The translations under genes and the position numbers were made by a program. Shown here one piece after another: positions 26,419-34,569 of a DNA stretch of 64,000 nt. This DNA is from Nocardia cyriacigeorgica (GTDB taxonomy: Bacteria; Actinomycetota; Actinomycetes; Mycobacteriales; Mycobacteriaceae). Each line of letters opens with the position of its first letter. The first letter of the stretch is position 1. The notes beneath the pieces were generated by a model that ran no database searches, had not been told where the DNA came from, and worked only from the letters and a program-made list of their open reading frames with translations. Location of the stretch: assembly GCF_029868385.1 (NCBI RefSeq), contig NZ_JARWNX010000064.1:310001-374000 (forward strand). The letters run 5' to 3'.

Positions 26419-28299
26419 TCAGGCGGCAACCGGCGCCGGTTCCTCGGCGAACTGCGTACGGTACAGCTCCGCGTACCGGCCACCGGCGGCCAGCAATTGC
26501 GGATGGGTACCGCGTTCGACAATGCGTCCGTCTTCCAGCACCACGATCTGATCGGCGGCGCGGACCGTGGACAGCCGGTGCGCGATGACAAGCGCGGTGC
26601 GGCCCTCCAAGGCCTCCGTCAGCGCCTCCTGGACCGCGGCCTCCGAGGTGGAATCCAGTGAGGCGGTTGCCTCGTCGAGGATCACCACGCGTGGCTGTTT
26701 GAGCAGCAGCCGGGCGATGGTCAGCCGCTGACGTTCACCGCCGGACAGCCGGTACCCGCGCTCGCCGACCACCGTGTCCAGCCCATCGGCCAGCGAGGCG
26801 ATCAGATCCCGCAGCCGTGCCCGTTCGAGTGCGTCCCACAGTTCGGCCTCGGTGGCCTCGGGCCGGGCCAACAGCAGGTTGGCGCGGATGGTGTCGTGGA
26901 ACAGGTGTCCGTCCTGGGTGACCAGGCCGACGGTCTGCTGAATCGACCGTGTGCTCAGCTGACGCACATCGACGCCATTGATCAGGACCGCGCCGTCGTC
27001 CGCGTCGTACAGCCGCGACACCAGCTGGGCGATGGTCGACTTACCGGCACCGGACGATCCGACCAGCGCCACCACCTGACCTGGTTCGGCACGCAGCGAA
27101 ATACCGTGCAGCACCTCGACTCCGCCACGGGTGTCGAGGGTCGCCACTTCTTCCAGCGAGGCCAGCGACACCTTGTCCGCCGAGGGGTAGCCGAACCGCA
27201 CACCGTCGAGTTCGACCGTCACCGGGCCCTCGGGCACCGCGACCGCATCCGGCGCGTCCTCGATCAGCGGCTTCAGATCCAGCACCTCGAAGACCCGCTC
27301 GAAGCTCACCAGCGCGGACATGATCTCCATCCGCGCACTGGCCAGCGCCGTCAGCGGCGAGTACAGGCGAGTGAGCAGCAGCGACAGCGCCACCACCGCA
27401 CCCGCATCCAGCCGACCGACCAGCGCGTACCAGCCGCCGAGCCCGTAGACCAGCGCGATGGCCAGCGCCGAGACCAGCGTGAGCGAGGTGACGAAGACGG
27501 TCTGCAACATGGCCGTGCGCACCCCGATATCGCGTACGCGCCGCGCGCGCAGCGCGAACTCATCGGATTCCTGATGCGGCCTGCCGAAGAGTTTGACCAG
27601 CGTCGCACCCGGCGCGGAGAACCGTTCGGTCATCTGGGTGCTCATCGCCGAGTTCAGCCCGGCGGCCTCGCGTTGGATATCGGCCAGTCGATCACCCATC
27701 CGCCGTGCCGGGATGACGAACACCGGAAGCAGGAGCAGCGCGAGCAGGGTGATCTGCCAGGACAGCTGGATCATCACCACCAGCGTCAGCAGGACCGTCA
27801 CCAGATTGGCGACCACGCCGGAGAGGGTGTCGCTGAAGGCGCGCTGAGCGCCGATCACGTCATTGTTCAACCGGCTGACCAACGCGCCGGTGCGGGTGCG
27901 GGTGAAGAACGCGATGGGCATCTTCTGCACATGGTCGAAGACGGCGGTACGCAGATCCAGGATCAGGCCCTCACCGATGCGGGACGACAGCCAGCGGATG
28001 GCCAGCCCGAGCGCGGCGTCGACGATGGCCAGCGCCCCGATGGCCACCGCCAAGATGAGCACCACCCGCGGCGCGGCACCGTCGACGATGCCGTTCACCA
28101 CCCGCCCCGCCAGCAGCGGCGTCGCCACCGCCAGGAACGACGACACCACGCTGAACAGCAGGAACGCACCCAATCGGCGCTTATGCGGCGCCGCGAAGCG
28201 CAGGATCCGCCGTGCTGTGGCCATGCTGAACGGCCGCTGCTCGTCCGGCGCGTTCATCCGCCGATACATCTGGTTCCAGGCCACCGATTCGATGCTCAC
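26419..28299 (-). CDS. ABC exporter half-transporter (fused TMD-NBD)
   Basis: 626 residues from GTG 28299, with AAGGA about 9 bases upstream. Residues about 35-330 form a type IV ABC exporter domain with six helices. The nucleotide-binding domain follows: Walker A GSSGAGKST, Q-loop VTQDGHLF, signature LSGGERQR, Walker B RVVILDEATA, and H-loop AHRLST. All catalytic residues are intact, so a homodimer would be active. The substrate could be a lipid, peptide or drug. The C-terminus is short (EEPAPVAA). It is divergent from the FAD/Fe-S dehydrogenase gene with a 133-base gap. Confidence 0.92.
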   Translation of the reverse strand: MSIESVAWNQMYRRMNAPDEQRPFSMATARRILRFAAPHKRRLGAFLLFSVVSSFLAVATPLLAGRVVNGIVDGAAPRVVLILAVAIGALAIVDAALGLAIRWLSSRIGEGLILDLRTAVFDHVQKMPIAFFTRTRTGALVSRLNNDVIGAQRAFSDTLSGVVANLVTVLLTLVVMIQLSWQITLLALLLLPVFVIPARRMGDRLADIQREAAGLNSAMSTQMTERFSAPGATLVKLFGRPHQESDEFALRARRVRDIGVRTAMLQTVFVTSLTLVSALAIALVYGLGGWYALVGRLDAGAVVALSLLLTRLYSPLTALASARMEIMSALVSFERVFEVLDLKPLIEDAPDAVAVPEGPVTVELDGVRFGYPSADKVSLASLEEVATLDTRGGVEVLHGISLRAEPGQVVALVGSSGAGKSTIAQLVSRLYDADDGAVLINGVDVRQLSTRSIQQTVGLVTQDGHLFHDTIRANLLLARPEATEAELWDALERARLRDLIASLADGLDTVVGERGYRLSGGERQRLTIARLLLKQPRVVILDEATASLDSTSEAAVQEALTEALEGRTALVIAHRLSTVRAADQIVVLEDGRIVERGTHPQLLAAGGRYAELYRTQFAEEPAPVAA

Positions 28300-28432
28300 C
28301 TCGACACGTCCTTCCACTCCCCGCCAGTCAACCTCAGGCCACCGACACTAAGACCTGAACAAAGGTTGAGATCAAGTTGTTTCCGCGGCGCCCGGTCGAG
28401 CGACAGCGCGGTATCCGCCTAGGCTGAGCGGT

Positions 28433-31225
28433 GTGACCGACGAGCACGACGGGCGGGTTCGGTTGGCGCGGGCGTTGCGCCGCCGGATCGACGGTGAGGT
28501 CGACGTATCGGATCGGCGGCGCGCCGAGTACTCCTCGGATGCGTCGAACTATCGGGTGTTGCCCGCGGCGGTGGTGTTTCCGCGTGCGGAGGCCGATGTC
28601 GCGGGTGTGCTCGACTTCGCGCGGGCGGAGGGCGTGCCGGTCACCGCGCGCGGTGCGGGAACATCGGTGGCGGGCAATGCGATCGGTCCTGGCATCGTGC
28701 TGGACTTCAGCAGGTATCTGCACGCCGTCGTCGCACTGGATCCCGATCAGCGCACGGCGAAGGTGCAACCGGGGCTCGTATTGTCCGCGCTGCAACGCCG
28801 TGCCGCCGCGCACGGACTCCGATTCGGCCCCGACCCGTCCACCCAGAACCGCTGCACCCTCGGCGGCATGATCGGCAACAATGCCTGCGGTCCGCACGCA
28901 CTGTCGTGGGGTCGCACCTCCGATACCGTCCGTGAGCTGCGCATCATCGACGGCACCGGTACTGAACGACACCTCGCCGCCGATCCGGCCGCCGTCCCCG
29001 GACTCCCCGAATTCACCAGGGACGCATTGGCCGTACTGCGCACCGATCTCGGCCGCTTCGATCGGCAGGCGTCCGGTTACGGTCTGGAACATCTACTGCC
29101 CGAACGCGGTTCGTCGGTCGCCAAGGCGTTCGGGGGCACCGAAGGCACCTGTGGCCTGCTGCTGGAGGCGACGGTCGAGCTGGTTCCGATACCGGCGGCG
29201 ACGGTCCTCGCGGTACTCGGATACCCCGATATGGCCACCGCCGCAGACGATATCGCCGCCATCACCGCCTGCGCCCCGATCGCGGTCGAAGGCATCGACG
29301 CCCGGCTGGTCGATATCGTCCGCACCCACCGCGGCACCGTGCCCGACCTACCCCGCGGCGATGGCTGGCTGTTCGTCGAACTCGCGGGCGAGACACCGGA
29401 ACAGGCCCATGCGGCGGCGCGAGCGCTGTGCCGTTCGGCGGACGCCCTCGACACCACCATCGTCACCGATCCCGCTGCCGCCGCGGCACTCTGGCGGATC
29501 CGTGCCGACGGAGCCGGCCTCGCGGGCCGCACCCCCGACGGCCGCCCGGCCTGGCCCGGCTGGGAAGACGCCGCGGTCCCGCCACAACACCTCGGCGCCT
29601 ATCTCCGTGATTTCGCCGACCTCACCGCCGAGCACCGGGTCGACGGGCTGCTCTACGGGCATATCGGCGACGGTTGCATCCACGTACGACTCGATCTGCC
29701 GATAGCCGATGCGCCGCAACGGTTTCGCGACTTCCTGTTCGATGCCGCCGAACTGGTGGTGCGCTATGGCGGATCGTTGTCCGGCGAACACGGCGACGGC
29801 CGCGCCCGCTCGGAACTGCTCCCCCTGATGTACTCCCCCGCCGTCCTCGACGCGTTCGCCGGTTTCAAAGCGCTGTTCGATCCGGACGGCGTACTGAATC
29901 CGGGTGTGCTCGTCGATCCCGCGCCGATCGACCGTGACCTGCGCCTGACCGGACTACCGCTGATCACCGCCGAAGGTTTCGCCTATCCGCACGACGGCGG
30001 CGATCTCGGCACGGCCGTGCACCGCTGCGTCGGCGTCGGAAAGTGCCGCGCCGACACCAGAAGCGCGGGCGGATTCATGTGCCCGTCCTATCTGGCGACC
30101 GCCGATGAGAAGGACAGCACCCGCGGCCGCGCCAGGGTGCTCCAGGAGGTGGTGCGTGGTGCGCTGCCGTGGTCGTCGCCCGCGGTGGCGGAATCGCTCG
30201 ACCTCTGTCTGTCGTGCCGGGCCTGCCGTTCGGATTGTCCGGCCGGTGTCGATATCGCCACCTATAAATCCGAGGCGCTGTATCGCCGGTACCGGCATCG
30301 GCCGCGCCCGATCGATCACTACACCCTCGGCTGGCTGCCACGCTGGCTCGCGCTGGTGGGGCGTGCGCCGCGGCTGGTCAACGCGGCCGCCGGGATCGCG
30401 CCGCTGCGTCGTCTCGGTCTGCGCGCCGGTGGCCTGGATCCGCGCCGCGAGGTGCCGCCGCTGGCGCCGCGGAGTTTCCGCCGGATCTGGCGGGACTCGA
30501 CACCGCCCGCTGGCCCGGCCGATGCGCCCGAGGTGATGCTGTGGGTGGACACCTTCACCGATGCGTTCGATCCCGAGATCGCGCTGGCCGCGGTGCGGCT
30601 GCTGGAGACGCTCGGCTATCGCGTCCGCATCCCCGGTGAGCGGGTCTGCTGCGGGCTGACCTGGATCAGTACCGGTCAGCTCGACGGCGCCCGCGCTCGA
30701 CTGCGCGCGACGCTCGACACGCTCGACGCGCATATCCGAGCCGGTGGCGTCGTGATCGGCCTCGAACCGTCGTGCACCGCCGCATTGCGCGCCGATCTGC
30801 CGGAACTACTGCCCGACGATCCACGCGCCGCGTCGACGGCTGCCGCGGTGCGCACCCTCGCGGAGTTTCTGACCGAGCATCCGGACTGGACTCCGCCCGA
30901 CCGCGCGGGCCGGGCGGTGGTGGTGCAGCCGCATTGTCACCAGCATTCGGTTCTCGGCTTCGATTCCGATCGCCGGATATTAGCCAGCACCGGCGTCCGA
31001 ATGACTGAAATCACCGGCTGCTGTGGACTGGCCGGAAACTTCGGAATGCAGAAGGACCATTACGACATATCGGTCGCGGTGGCAGGCAACGGACTGCTAC
31101 CAGCGCTCGACCGCGCGGAGGACGATTCGACCCTGATCGCCGACGGCTTCTCCTGCCGCACCCAGGCCACGCAGCTGGCCGGGCGTCGGAGCAGGCATCT
31201 GGTCCAGTTCCTGCTGGACGACTGA
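28433..31225 (+). CDS. Fused FAD/Fe-S D-2-hydroxyacid dehydrogenase (GlcD-GlpC type, YdiJ-like)
   Basis: 930 residues from GTG. The N-terminal half is a VAO-type FAD domain (VTARGAGTSVAGNAIGPGIVLDFSRYL; GGMIGNNACGPHALSWGRTSD) and its C-terminal cap with HIGDGCIHVRLDLPI and GEHGDGRARSELLPLMY. The second half has a ferredoxin-like cluster site (CVGVGKCR...CPSY, CLSCRACRSDCPAGVD) and two CCG-type repeats (RVCCGLTW, TGCCGLAGNFG). Proteins with this fusion oxidise D-lactate, D-2-hydroxyglutarate or similar acids and pass electrons to the respiratory chain. The substrate is not decided; D-2-hydroxyglutarate is attractive because an L-2-hydroxyglutarate oxidase is also in the window. Confidence 0.88.
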   Translation: MTDEHDGRVRLARALRRRIDGEVDVSDRRRAEYSSDASNYRVLPAAVVFPRAEADVAGVLDFARAEGVPVTARGAGTSVAGNAIGPGIVLDFSRYLHAVVALDPDQRTAKVQPGLVLSALQRRAAAHGLRFGPDPSTQNRCTLGGMIGNNACGPHALSWGRTSDTVRELRIIDGTGTERHLAADPAAVPGLPEFTRDALAVLRTDLGRFDRQASGYGLEHLLPERGSSVAKAFGGTEGTCGLLLEATVELVPIPAATVLAVLGYPDMATAADDIAAITACAPIAVEGIDARLVDIVRTHRGTVPDLPRGDGWLFVELAGETPEQAHAAARALCRSADALDTTIVTDPAAAAALWRIRADGAGLAGRTPDGRPAWPGWEDAAVPPQHLGAYLRDFADLTAEHRVDGLLYGHIGDGCIHVRLDLPIADAPQRFRDFLFDAAELVVRYGGSLSGEHGDGRARSELLPLMYSPAVLDAFAGFKALFDPDGVLNPGVLVDPAPIDRDLRLTGLPLITAEGFAYPHDGGDLGTAVHRCVGVGKCRADTRSAGGFMCPSYLATADEKDSTRGRARVLQEVVRGALPWSSPAVAESLDLCLSCRACRSDCPAGVDIATYKSEALYRRYRHRPRPIDHYTLGWLPRWLALVGRAPRLVNAAAGIAPLRRLGLRAGGLDPRREVPPLAPRSFRRIWRDSTPPAGPADAPEVMLWVDTFTDAFDPEIALAAVRLLETLGYRVRIPGERVCCGLTWISTGQLDGARARLRATLDTLDAHIRAGGVVIGLEPSCTAALRADLPELLPDDPRAASTAAAVRTLAEFLTEHPDWTPPDRAGRAVVVQPHCHQHSVLGFDSDRRILASTGVRMTEITGCCGLAGNFGMQKDHYDISVAVAGNGLLPALDRAEDDSTLIADGFSCRTQATQLAGRRSRHLVQFLLDD

Positions 31226-31229
31226 CGCT

Positions 31230-31265
31230 TTCACGCACCCGGGTTCGTGGGCCCGAGTGCGTGAA
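31230..31265. terminator. Terminator hairpin after the FAD/Fe-S dehydrogenase
   Basis: Inverted repeat TTCACGCACCCGGG / CCCGAGTGCGTGAA, 14-bp arms with one mismatch and an 8-base loop, 4 bases after the stop codon; it can also serve the small minus-strand gene. Confidence 0.78.
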
Positions 31266-31280
31266 GAGGGTCAGTGTGGC

Positions 31281-31385
31281 TCAGCTGCCGAAGGGCAGGG
31301 TGCCCGGCGGAATCTGGTAGCCGGAGCTGCCCGCGGAGACCCCGCCCCAGGCGTTGAGCAACCAGTTGAGCGCATTGGTGATCAT
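31281..31385 (-). CDS. 34-residue small protein (too short for usual gene calling)
   Basis: ATG 31385 to TGA 31281 encodes 34 residues beginning MITNALNWLLNAWGG and ending PPGTLPFGS. GGAGG lies 9 bases before the ATG (minus strand). The first 14 residues would form a short amphipathic helix (Asn, Leu and Trp spaced), the rest is Gly/Ser/Pro-rich. There is a terminator-like hairpin right after it and AT-rich DNA upstream, so it has the frame of a real transcription unit. No cysteine and no signal peptide. Function unknown; a membrane-surface peptide is conceivable. I judge it real chiefly from the strong binding site and context. Confidence 0.6.
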   Translation of the reverse strand: MITNALNWLLNAWGGVSAGSSGYQIPPGTLPFGS

Positions 31386-31587
31386 TGTCGAAAACCTCCG
31401 TAGTGGTGACTGCCGGCTGTTTGCCAATTCGGGTTCATATCGCCGAATATTCCGAAACTGTTACAAATGCCCCCTGACCTGCGAGTACGTTGCGGTCGCC
31501 AGGTGGGCAGGGGTGGCGCGCGGTCCGGCCACGCCGTCCGACCACCCTTATCGCGGACAGCCGTGTCCCGGAGCGCACAATGAACCC

Positions 31588-32532
31588 GTGCGCGACGCGA
31601 CGGTGGAAAAGGAAGCAGACTCCGGCTCGACCCGCACCGTCACCTCCGACCGGTCGGTCGATCTCGCGCACACCCTCGCGCCGCTGCGCCGTGGGCCCGG
31701 CGACCCCTGCTATCAGGTGACCCGCGACGGCGCGCACTGGTGCACCGCCCGCATGCCCACCGGCCCGGTGACCTATCGGCTCGTTCAGGCAGGTCCCGGT
31801 GCCGTCGATGCCCGAGCCTGGGGTCCGGGCGCGGTCGAATTCCTCGATCGCCTGCCGTGGATGCTGTGCCTGGACGAGGATCTGTCCGACTTCGCGCCGA
31901 CCCATCCCAAGATCGCCGAAGCCCATCGCCGCCATCCTGGCCTGCGCATGCTGCGCACCGGGTTGGTGTTCGAGGCGTTGGTTCCCGCGGTGCTGGAACA
32001 GAAGGTGCACACTGTCTCGGCGCATGCGTCGTGGCGGCGGCTGGTGCATCAGTTCGGCGCGACACCGCCGGGCCCGGCGCCCGAGGGTATGCGGGTGGCC
32101 CCGGACGCCGATGGTTGGCGCCGCATCCCGTCCTGGACCTTCCACCGCGCGAATGTGGGCCCGCAGCGGTCACAGACCATCGTGCGGGCGGCCCGGATGG
32201 CCGAATCGCTCGAGCGTGGCGCCGAGCTGGAGCCCGCTGCGGCGGCCCGGCTGTTGCGCAGCGTGCCGGGGATCGGCGAGTGGACGGTCGCCGAGATCGC
32301 GCAGCGGGCTTTCGGTGATGCCGATGCCCTGTCGGTCGGAGATTTCCATCTCGCGGCGATCGTCGGATGGACCCTGCTCGGGCGTCCACTCGACGATGCC
32401 GCGATGGTGGAATATCTGGAACCGCTACGGCCGCACCGTTATCGCTCGGTGCGGCTGCTGTCGGTCAGTGGTCAGGCCCGCAAGCCGAAATTCGGCCCGC
32501 GCACCCCGATCACCGACCATTCCTGGCACTGA
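31588..32532 (+). CDS. DNA-3-methyladenine glycosylase, AlkA-like HhH-GPD family
   Basis: About 314 residues if started at GTG 31588; GTG 31603 is an alternative, and a far-upstream ATG (31354) is in frame but would overlap the divergent small gene. The C-terminal half holds the helix-hairpin-helix (LLRSVPGIGEWTVAEIAQRAFG) followed by the catalytic Asp in SVGDFHLAAI, as in AlkA. The N-terminal half is the beta-rich AlkA-type domain (YRLVQAGPGAVDARAWGPGAVEFLD). The enzyme excises alkylated purines to begin base-excision repair. EQKVH and the C-terminal SVSGQARKPKFGPRTPI also match actinobacterial members. Confidence 0.86.
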   Translation: MRDATVEKEADSGSTRTVTSDRSVDLAHTLAPLRRGPGDPCYQVTRDGAHWCTARMPTGPVTYRLVQAGPGAVDARAWGPGAVEFLDRLPWMLCLDEDLSDFAPTHPKIAEAHRRHPGLRMLRTGLVFEALVPAVLEQKVHTVSAHASWRRLVHQFGATPPGPAPEGMRVAPDADGWRRIPSWTFHRANVGPQRSQTIVRAARMAESLERGAELEPAAAARLLRSVPGIGEWTVAEIAQRAFGDADALSVGDFHLAAIVGWTLLGRPLDDAAMVEYLEPLRPHRYRSVRLLSVSGQARKPKFGPRTPITDHSWH

Positions 32533-32565
32533 TTCACCGAGCGGCGAACGAGCGCTGCCCCCTCA

Positions 32566-32769
32566 CTACCGCAGCGCTCGATCATCGAGGACGCACCGGC
32601 CCGCCTCGACCAGTGTCGCCCGCGCGCGCCGTCGCACCCGGCATTCGTCGACGGTGCAGTCCAGATGTAACTGCATTGCCGCGTGGGCCTGTTCGGATGT
32701 CATGACGCCGGGATCGTTGCGGCACGCGAGTAGTGATGCGACGTGCATGTTGAGGTTGGTCAGTTGCAT
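32566..32769 (-). CDS. 67-residue small protein of unknown function
   Basis: ATG 32769 to TAG 32566. GGAGG lies 8 bases upstream, inside the end of the preceding 29-codon ORF whose TAA directly abuts this ATG. The product is helical, with Cys residues in LLACRNDP, HLDCTVDECRV and AGRCVL and a basic RRRARATL segment. It resembles small hypothetical proteins of Nocardia that I recall next to regulator genes, but I cannot name a family. A zinc-binding or redox role is possible from the four Cys. Convergent to the glycosylase gene. Confidence 0.65.
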   Translation of the reverse strand: MQLTNLNMHVASLLACRNDPGVMTSEQAHAAMQLHLDCTVDECRVRRRARATLVEAGRCVLDDRALR

Positions 32770-32859
32770 TTACGCGACCTCCGTCCGCGCGGCGCGGCGG
32801 GCGCCGGGGGCGGCTGGATCGCCTGACATCGGCGACGACTCGGTGAGGTGTACGGTCAT
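32770..32859 (-). CDS. 29-residue leader-like ORF coupled to the 67-residue gene
   Basis: ATG 32859 to TAA 32770 encodes 29 residues (begins MTVHLTESSPMSGDP, ends ARTEVA). GGGGAGAG lies just upstream as a good ribosome binding site. The stop codon is immediately followed by the next ATG (TAAATG), and the next gene's GGAGG lies within this ORF, so translation is probably coupled. No transmembrane segment, no repeated regulatory codons such as a run of His or Trp that would mark a classical attenuation leader. Function unknown. Confidence 0.5.
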   Translation of the reverse strand: MTVHLTESSPMSGDPAAPGARRAARTEVA

Positions 32860-33165
32860 GACTCTCCCCGTTCTGCGTGCGATACCTGGTGCTCGACTAC
32901 CTGTCCTTCGTGATATCCCTTGCGCGAGGCGACCTTACGGCCTGGCACACTTCCAGCACACCACCGCGGACCGCCCCCGTAGGGGCAGTTTTCGGATCTG
33001 CTCACTTTTCGCGCGAATTCCCAGCACAAGATCCGTTCTGGAGTGCAGGATTGCCCATAGTGGACGAAAGATCCATAAGCCCAGGCGAAGTGTGACGGGG
33101 GACCGCGCTCGTGGCTCCCCCTGATCGACGGCGCGGGGCCATCCCAGAGCAGAACGGAGCATGCG
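32860..33165. promoter_or_regulatory. Divergent promoter region between small genes and XRE regulator
   Basis: 306 bases between minus-strand small genes and the plus-strand XRE gene, so at least two promoters must lie here. Sequence is less GC-rich than the genes. No clear palindrome was found. GGAG 6 bases before 33166 is the regulator's ribosome binding site. Confidence 0.45.
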
Positions 33166-34068
33166 GTGCCAGCTGGTTCGGTGAGTTCGGGAAGTAAGAC
33201 CACGAGTCTGCCGCGGCGTCAGCTCGGCCGGTATCTGCGCGATATGCGCACCCAGTCGGGATTGACCATCGCGCAGGCGGCTCGCCTGATGGAATGGGGC
33301 GCCAGCACCCTGCAACGGCTGGAGAAGGGGCAGGCCGACCGGATTCGCACCATCGATATCCGGGAGCTGTGCCGGATCTACGGTGTTCCCGATCGACTGG
33401 CCGAAGGCCTGGCCGGACTGGCCCAGCAGGCCGACACCCCGAGCTGGTGGCATGCCTTCGGCGATGTCATCCCCGAAACCTTCGACGTCTATGTGGGTTT
33501 GGAGGCCGCCGCCGAACGCGTCGCCGCCTATCACCCCGAGATCGTTCCCGGGCTGTTGCAGACCGCGGACTACGCGCGTGCGCTGTACCGCCTCGCCCAT
33601 CCGGGCGAAACCGAGGCCGCGCTGGAGCAGCGGGTGCAGCTGCGGCTACAACGTCAGGCGCTGATCACCCGCCGGGTCGCACCCGCGACGGTGGACGTGG
33701 TCTTGCCGGAGTCGGTGCTGCGCCGGATGGTCGGTGGCGCCAAGGTGATGGCGGCCCAACTGCGCCATCTTGCCGACATCGGCACCAGGGACAATGTCAC
33801 CGTTCGGGTGCTACCGTTCGCCGCCGGTGCCCCGCTCGGGGTGGGCGTCGGCGCGTTCACCATCCTCGACTTCGGTACCGACCGCGCGGGTCGGCCACTG
33901 GAACCGCCGGTCGTGCACGCCGAGGGGCTGACCGGGGATCTGTATCTGGAACGGCCGGTCGATGTGCGCCGGTACCATCGTGCGCACGAGAACCTCCAGC
34001 AATGTGCGCTGGACGGTCAATCCAGTAGGCACCTGCTGCGGCAGCTTGCGAAGGAGTTCCTGGCATGA
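33166..34068 (+). CDS. XRE helix-turn-helix regulator with DUF5753
   Basis: 300 residues from GTG with GGAG 6 bases upstream. Residues about 17-75 form an XRE-type HTH (LGRYLRDMRTQSGLTIAQAARLMEWGASTLQRLEKG). The rest is DUF5753, with the hallmark HPEIVPGLLQTADYARALYR (about 122-141) and the C-terminal FTILDFG...VHAEGLTGDLYLE. Such proteins are abundant in Nocardia and Streptomyces and are paired with DUF397 proteins; WhiJ-like examples regulate development, with the small partner acting as antagonist. The DUF397 gene overlaps by 4 bases here. Confidence 0.92.
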   Translation: MPAGSVSSGSKTTSLPRRQLGRYLRDMRTQSGLTIAQAARLMEWGASTLQRLEKGQADRIRTIDIRELCRIYGVPDRLAEGLAGLAQQADTPSWWHAFGDVIPETFDVYVGLEAAAERVAAYHPEIVPGLLQTADYARALYRLAHPGETEAALEQRVQLRLQRQALITRRVAPATVDVVLPESVLRRMVGGAKVMAAQLRHLADIGTRDNVTVRVLPFAAGAPLGVGVGAFTILDFGTDRAGRPLEPPVVHAEGLTGDLYLERPVDVRRYHRAHENLQQCALDGQSSRHLLRQLAKEFLA

Positions 34069-34295
34069 GTATCGACAAGGGCGCCGACATCGACCTGACC
34101 GGCGCCACCTGGTTGCGGGCCGGTGAAGGGGAGGGCGGCGACAGTGTCGAGATCGCGCTGCTGGCCGACGGCCATGTCGGCATGCGCGATGGCAAAGATC
34201 CCGACGGCCCGGCCTTGATCTTCACGCCGGGTGAATGGGCCGCGTTCACCGCGGGCGTGCTGGACGGCGAATTCGACCGGCCGGGTCGTTCCTGA
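34065..34295 (+). CDS. DUF397 protein, partner of the XRE regulator
   Basis: 76 residues starting at an ATG that overlaps the regulator's stop (ATGA). The sequence holds the DUF397 core: TGATWLRAGEGEGGDSVEIALLADGHVGMRDGKDP, then LIFTPGEWAAFTAGVLDGEFD. DUF397 proteins are small, cytoplasmic, and commonly coded beside XRE-DUF5753 regulators, where they are thought to counteract them. Length is normal for the family. Confidence 0.92.
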   Translation: MSIDKGADIDLTGATWLRAGEGEGGDSVEIALLADGHVGMRDGKDPDGPALIFTPGEWAAFTAGVLDGEFDRPGRS

Positions 34296-34310
34296 CTCTG
34301 CCGCACCGAG

Positions 34311-34378
34311 AGCCCACGGTCTGCCTGGGGTTTGACCGTTCAGATAACGGGTAGACAACAACTTGTGGACCGTGGGCT
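34311..34378. repeat. Perfect 11-bp inverted repeat spanning a small gene's start
   Basis: AGCCCACGGTC (34311-34321) and GACCGTGGGCT (34368-34378) are exact complements 46 bases apart. The right arm lies over the first codons of the small membrane protein (GTG 34365), so a folded transcript could hide its start or act as a terminator for the DUF397 gene. Confidence 0.55.
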
Positions 34379-34562
34379 GAAAAACTCCCACCTCCTGTAC
34401 CGCAGATTGCGGCCGCACGATTGGGTCGAATGGCTCATCATCGCGCTGCTTTTCGCGGTGTCGGCGGTGGGTATCTATGTACTCACCGGCTCTTTGGCGT
34501 CGGCATTGTTCGTCGGCGGCCTGGTATGGCTGGTGGCAGCGGGCGTGGTAGCCCTGCTCTGA
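34365..34562 (+). CDS. Small membrane protein, unknown function
   Basis: 65 residues if started at GTG 34365; a TTG at 34332 would add 11 residues. The C-terminal two-thirds forms two hydrophobic helices (WLIIALLFAVSAVGIYVL and ALFVGGLVWLVAAGVVALL) separated by a short TGSLAS turn; the N-terminal part is basic. It reads as a small two-helix inner-membrane protein. No family recognised. It lies 69 bases after the DUF397 gene and 7 bases before the convergent SdhB stop. Confidence 0.6.
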   Translation: MDRGLKNSHLLYRRLRPHDWVEWLIIALLFAVSAVGIYVLTGSLASALFVGGLVWLVAAGVVALL

Positions 34563-34569
34563 GGTCGGC

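Noticed and set aside
26896..28422. 508-codon plus-strand open frame opposite the ABC exporter
   Set aside because: Gln/His/Arg-rich shadow of a gene with intact ABC motifs.
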